Source: SAR116 cluster bacterium
GTDB lineage: Bacteria; Pseudomonadota; Alphaproteobacteria; Puniceispirillales; GCA-002684695
Length of the DNA: 8,352 bases
Reading direction: 5' to 3'
Assembly: GCA_002684695.1 (NCBI GenBank)
Contig: NYVQ01000056.1
Coordinates: 10,227 to 18,578 of the forward strand
Shown here: positions 6,778 through 8,352 of the stretch, in pieces
Layout of the letters: each line of letters opens with the position of its first letter
Numbering within the stretch: position 1 is the first letter of the stretch
Notes under the pieces: model-generated
Told to the model about the DNA's origin: nothing
What the model saw: only the letters and a program-made list of their open reading frames with translations
The model's database searches: none
Program-made: the position numbers and the translations under genes

Positions 6778-6987
6778 ATGGCAACAGGCACTGTTAAATG
6801 GTTTAATCCGCGTAAGGGTTTTGGTTTCATTGAGCCCGAAGGTGGTGATAATGATGTGTTTGTACATATTTCCGCTGTTCAAAAATCTGGTTTAGATACT
6901 TTAAATGAAGGCCAGAAAGTTGAGTTCACACTTGAAGAACAGAAAAATGGAAAAAGTGCGGCTGAAAATTTAAAAATTGTTGAGTAA
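6778..6987 (+). CDS. cspA: Cold-shock domain protein (CspA family)
   Basis: Small cytoplasmic single-stranded nucleic-acid-binding protein of 69 residues, the usual length for a bacterial Csp; such proteins melt RNA structure and act as RNA chaperones. The start MATGTVKWFNPRKGFGFI, RNP1 KGFGFI (13-18) and RNP2 VFVHIS (27-32) are intact, with the family aromatics at W8, F9, F15, F17, F28 and H30. It closes with the typical EGQKVEF and KSAAENLKIV. The codon mix looks slightly less AT-biased than in its neighbours (CCGCGTAAGGGT, GAGCCCGAAGGT), as expected of a highly expressed gene. It is probably monocistronic, with its own promoter, a structured leader and a strong hairpin downstream. The family is certain; which Csp paralogue it is cannot be told, so the symbol is generic. 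Confidence 0.97.
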   Translation: MATGTVKWFNPRKGFGFIEPEGGDNDVFVHISAVQKSGLDTLNEGQKVEFTLEEQKNGKSAAENLKIVE

Positions 6988-7009
6988 ATATTTTTAAAAT
7001 ACCATACAA

Positions 7010-7044
7010 TAATTTCTGATTAGATATAATTTAATCAGAAATTA
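7010..7044. terminator. Hairpin terminator after the cold-shock gene, possibly bidirectional
   Basis: A perfect 13-bp inverted repeat (7010-7022 with 7032-7044, arms containing TTTCTGATTA and TAATCAGAAA) encloses a 9-nt loop. It lies 22 nt past the cold-shock stop and 25 nt past the stop of the opposing gene at 7070. On the plus strand only AGTTTT follows, so the U-tract is short. The reverse side is even poorer in T. Its position between convergent genes supports termination or mRNA 3'-end protection. Confidence 0.65.
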
Positions 7045-7069
7045 AGTTTTAAATATTGAAATTTGTAAA

Positions 7070-7372
7070 TTAATTTTTCAAATGTGAGTCTGATAAAAGT
7101 TTTCCTCTTACAGATGTCATCTTATGTGTAAATGCATTTTTATGAATTTCTGTATAATTTTTAAGTGCGTCAATTACTTTCTTTTGAATGCCTTCTTCAT
7201 TATACTCAAATACAATTAATCTAGTAACTTCACCAGATAGGTAACATCTTACTCTTTCACAACCGTTATCTAATGCAATCTTTTCCATCATATTTTCTGC
7301 TAATGCCTGAGATGCAATAGTTTCAGCTGAATTAACGTATGTAACTGTTATTATGCTTACATATTTTGACAT
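7070..7372 (-). CDS. Small protein with a likely ferredoxin-like (dimeric alpha/beta-barrel) fold
   Basis: Unknown 100-residue soluble protein. Apparent elements are strand (YVSIITVTYV), a long helix (SAETIASQALAENMMEKIALDN), two strands (CERVRCYLSG, EVTRLIVFEYN), a helix (EEGIQKKVIDALKNYTEIHKN) and a final strand (TSVRGKLLS). This matches antibiotic-biosynthesis-monooxygenase/EthD-like small proteins in layout, but no catalytic signature is visible and I assign no function. It has no signal peptide or membrane segment. It follows the four-helix membrane protein on the same strand after 32 nt and could be co-transcribed. The Shine-Dalgarno is weak. Its fold appears similar to that of the 114-residue protein at 6247-6591, with no obvious sequence identity. 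Confidence 0.75.
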   Translation of the reverse strand: MSKYVSIITVTYVNSAETIASQALAENMMEKIALDNGCERVRCYLSGEVTRLIVFEYNEEGIQKKVIDALKNYTEIHKNAFTHKMTSVRGKLLSDSHLKN

Positions 7373-7404
7373 AGTTTAGTTTATATAAAACTTTTTTAAA
7401 AATG

Positions 7405-7785
7405 CTAATGCTTTTTGTAATAAGACACATAAAGTGACAAGGTCCCTAATATTAAAAAAATTAAAAAGACAGGCCAGAAAATATTATTTTCATCAAAAAT
7501 CATTAGTTTAATTTGAATTAAAGTAAGTATATAAAACCCTAATGATGTTCCAAATAAGATTCTTTTTGCAGCACTGGTAACATTTCTATGTGCTAATAAA
7601 AGAAGAATACCTATGAATAAACTACCACCACCCATTAACTGGCGATGTATGGTGGCTATTTTTATTTCATTTTCGTTAGCTTCTTGAAAAATATTTTTGC
7701 TGATAAATTCAGGGAAAAGTAAAAAGCTTAAGCCTAAGACTATCATTGTTAAACCAGATAAAAAAAGTAATCCTCTAATAGTCAT
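7405..7785 (-). CDS. Small four-helix inner-membrane protein (DUF4345-like)
   Basis: Integral membrane protein of 126 residues, function unknown. Hydrophobic segments lie at about 5-24, 50-65, 75-95 and 102-121, with a charged tail (SYYKKH). The block IHRQLMGGGSLFIGILLLLAHR (47-67) resembles the R-x-x-GG-x-x-x-G-x-G pattern of DUF4345-type four-helix proteins; this is a family guess from memory. AGG seven nt upstream of the ATG supports the start. It uses TAG as stop, unlike most genes here. It precedes the ferredoxin-fold gene by 32 nt on the same strand and may share its transcript. The gap to its right (7786-7893) is very AT-rich and holds no gene. Confidence 0.8.
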   Translation of the reverse strand: MTIRGLLFLSGLTMIVLGLSFLLFPEFISKNIFQEANENEIKIATIHRQLMGGGSLFIGILLLLAHRNVTSAAKRILFGTSLGFYILTLIQIKLMIFDENNIFWPVFLIFLILGTLSLYVSYYKKH

Positions 7786-7857
7786 AATATAACCTATTGT
7801 TAAGTAGTTTTACGACTGAAAATCTATAATTTTATTTTTTTCTATATATAATCAATA

Positions 7858-7863
7858 TATAAT
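7858..7863 (+). promoter_or_regulatory. Candidate -10 element for the right-end genes
   Basis: TATAAT at 7858-7863 lies 30 nt before the small membrane ORF; a second exact match is at 7847-7852. Neither has a recognisable -35 at 16-18 nt (the region is a T-run). It is a plausible promoter for the small ORF and the Ldh_2 gene, but chance is a strong alternative in this sequence. Confidence 0.25.
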
Positions 7864-7893
7864 AAGAGTAATTTAAATAATAAAAACAAAATT

Positions 7894-8052
7894 ATGTATT
7901 TAAACAACTCTTATTTAATGCTAGTTGGTTTTGTGAAATATTGCTATGAAAAAATTTTTAAACCAAAAACCTTTAAAGATAATATTGTTGGTAGTTTAAT
8001 TGGAATGGCTATTGTTTTTTCTTTAATAGTAATTAGCATAAGATTTTTTTAG
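7894..8052 (+). CDS. Possible 52-aa single-pass membrane protein
   Basis: A short open frame ATG-TAG encodes an apolar start (MYLNNSYLMLVGFVKYCYEKIF), a basic polar middle (KPKTFKD) and a C-terminal transmembrane segment (NIVGSLIGMAIVFSLIVISIRFF, 30-52). The frame fills the only sizeable gap before the Ldh_2 gene, 25 nt upstream of it and on the same strand. The basic-then-hydrophobic layout is protein-like. No Shine-Dalgarno precedes ATG 7894; an internal ATG at 7918 is an alternative start. I do not recognise a family. Random AT-rich DNA readily gives Phe/Ile/Leu-rich frames, so this remains tentative. Confidence 0.45.
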   Translation: MYLNNSYLMLVGFVKYCYEKIFKPKTFKDNIVGSLIGMAIVFSLIVISIRFF

Positions 8053-8077
8053 TTTTTATTGTTCTCGGTGCGCCTAA

Positions 8078-8352
8078 TTGAAAAAAAATAATTTTTATAA
8101 AGTAAAAGACCTTAAAGATTTAGTTAAAACAGCTTTTCTTAATTCAAATGTCAGCAAATTAAATGCTGAAGTCGTTGCTGAGGCTTTAGTAAAAGCTGAA
8201 ATTGATGGTAAATATGGACATGGCTTATCAAGAGTGACAAGTTACTCGGCTCAAGCAAAAGTAGGAAAAGTAGATGGATACGCTGTACCAAAGGTTAATC
8301 AAACATTACCATCAGTACTGTCAATTGATGCATCAAATGGATTTGCTTACCC
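8078..8352 (+). CDS. Ldh_2 family malate/L-lactate dehydrogenase-type oxidoreductase (3' partial)
   Basis: First 91 residues of an NAD(P)-dependent 2-hydroxyacid oxidoreductase of the malate/L-lactate/ureidoglycolate/sulfolactate dehydrogenase family (unrelated to classical LDH). Visible family features are VVAEALVKAEIDGKYGHGLSRV (about 32-53), where H48 in GHGLSR corresponds to the conserved SHG-x-x-R histidine, and the GKVDGYAVPKV and SIDASNGFAYP blocks (62-72, 82-91). The canonical DSHG reads KYGHG here. The only possible start is TTG at 8078: an in-frame TAA lies immediately before it (8075-8077) and no ATG occurs in frame up to the conserved region. Only a weak GGTG (8066-8069) precedes it. 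The catalytic remainder lies beyond the window, so the substrate cannot be given. Confidence 0.9.
   Translation, partial: MKKNNFYKVKDLKDLVKTAFLNSNVSKLNAEVVAEALVKAEIDGKYGHGLSRVTSYSAQAKVGKVDGYAVPKVNQTLPSVLSIDASNGFAY

Noticed and set aside
6710..6895. Open frame starting at a TTG in the cold-shock leader and overlapping the gene
   Set aside because: Runs through the cold-shock gene in another frame with no family features; the leader is better explained by RNA structure.
7384..7418. Hairpin-like AAAAAGC/GCATTTTT (minus strand) at the stop of the four-helix membrane gene
   Set aside because: Needs a bulged A, has only two G-C pairs and overlaps the coding end; not convincing as a terminator.
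8063..8074. GC-rich patch before the Ldh_2 start, considered as a tRNA end or attachment site
   Set aside because: Only about 12 nt, with no tRNA arms or matching repeat elsewhere in the window.

Overview
The window is strongly AT-rich, densely packed and has very short intergenic gaps. Almost all stop codons are TAA. The genes (an AapJQMP-type amino-acid ABC transporter, an SseA-like sulfurtransferase, a sugar-acid-type enolase-superfamily enzyme, a GAF protein and a cold-shock protein) suggest a streamlined marine alphaproteobacterium of the SAR11/HIMB59/SAR116 kind. The lineage is an inference from composition and gene content; no rRNA or other marker is present. There is no sign of phage, IS elements, CRISPR or recent transfer.

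Layout: bases 1-1995 (+) hold the end of a general L-amino-acid transporter operon, with the permease AapM (5' truncated by the window) followed by the ATPase AapP. It meets head-on with a minus-strand 3-mercaptopyruvate sulfurtransferase (1992-2840), and the two genes share one TTAA as both stop codons. Divergent from that is a 397-residue exported protein of unknown function (2928-4121, +). Two bases beyond its end lies the stop of a minus-strand mandelate racemase/muconate lactonizing enzyme-family protein (4124-5332), which lacks two acidic residues expected in its active site. A divergent AT-rich promoter region (5333-5419) leads to a plus-strand pair with a 1-nt stop/start overlap: a GAF-domain protein and a small alpha/beta protein (5420-6591). 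A cold-shock protein (6778-6987, +) follows. Its leader can fold into two mutually exclusive hairpins, one of which covers the Shine-Dalgarno. A strong hairpin at 7010-7044 separates it from two minus-strand small genes, a likely ferredoxin-fold protein and a four-helix membrane protein. The right end (+) holds a possible 52-residue membrane protein and the start of an Ldh_2 (malate/L-lactate dehydrogenase-type) oxidoreductase that begins at TTG and runs off the window.

Functionally, the left part is amino-acid uptake plus sulfur-amino-acid metabolism. The enolase-superfamily enzyme and the Ldh_2 dehydrogenase point to oxidation of hydroxy or sugar acids. The middle holds small sensory and stress genes. 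I see no defence or mobile system. The least expected items are the non-canonical enolase-superfamily active site, the two-state cold-shock leader, the GAF/small-protein pair and the longer-than-usual AapM.
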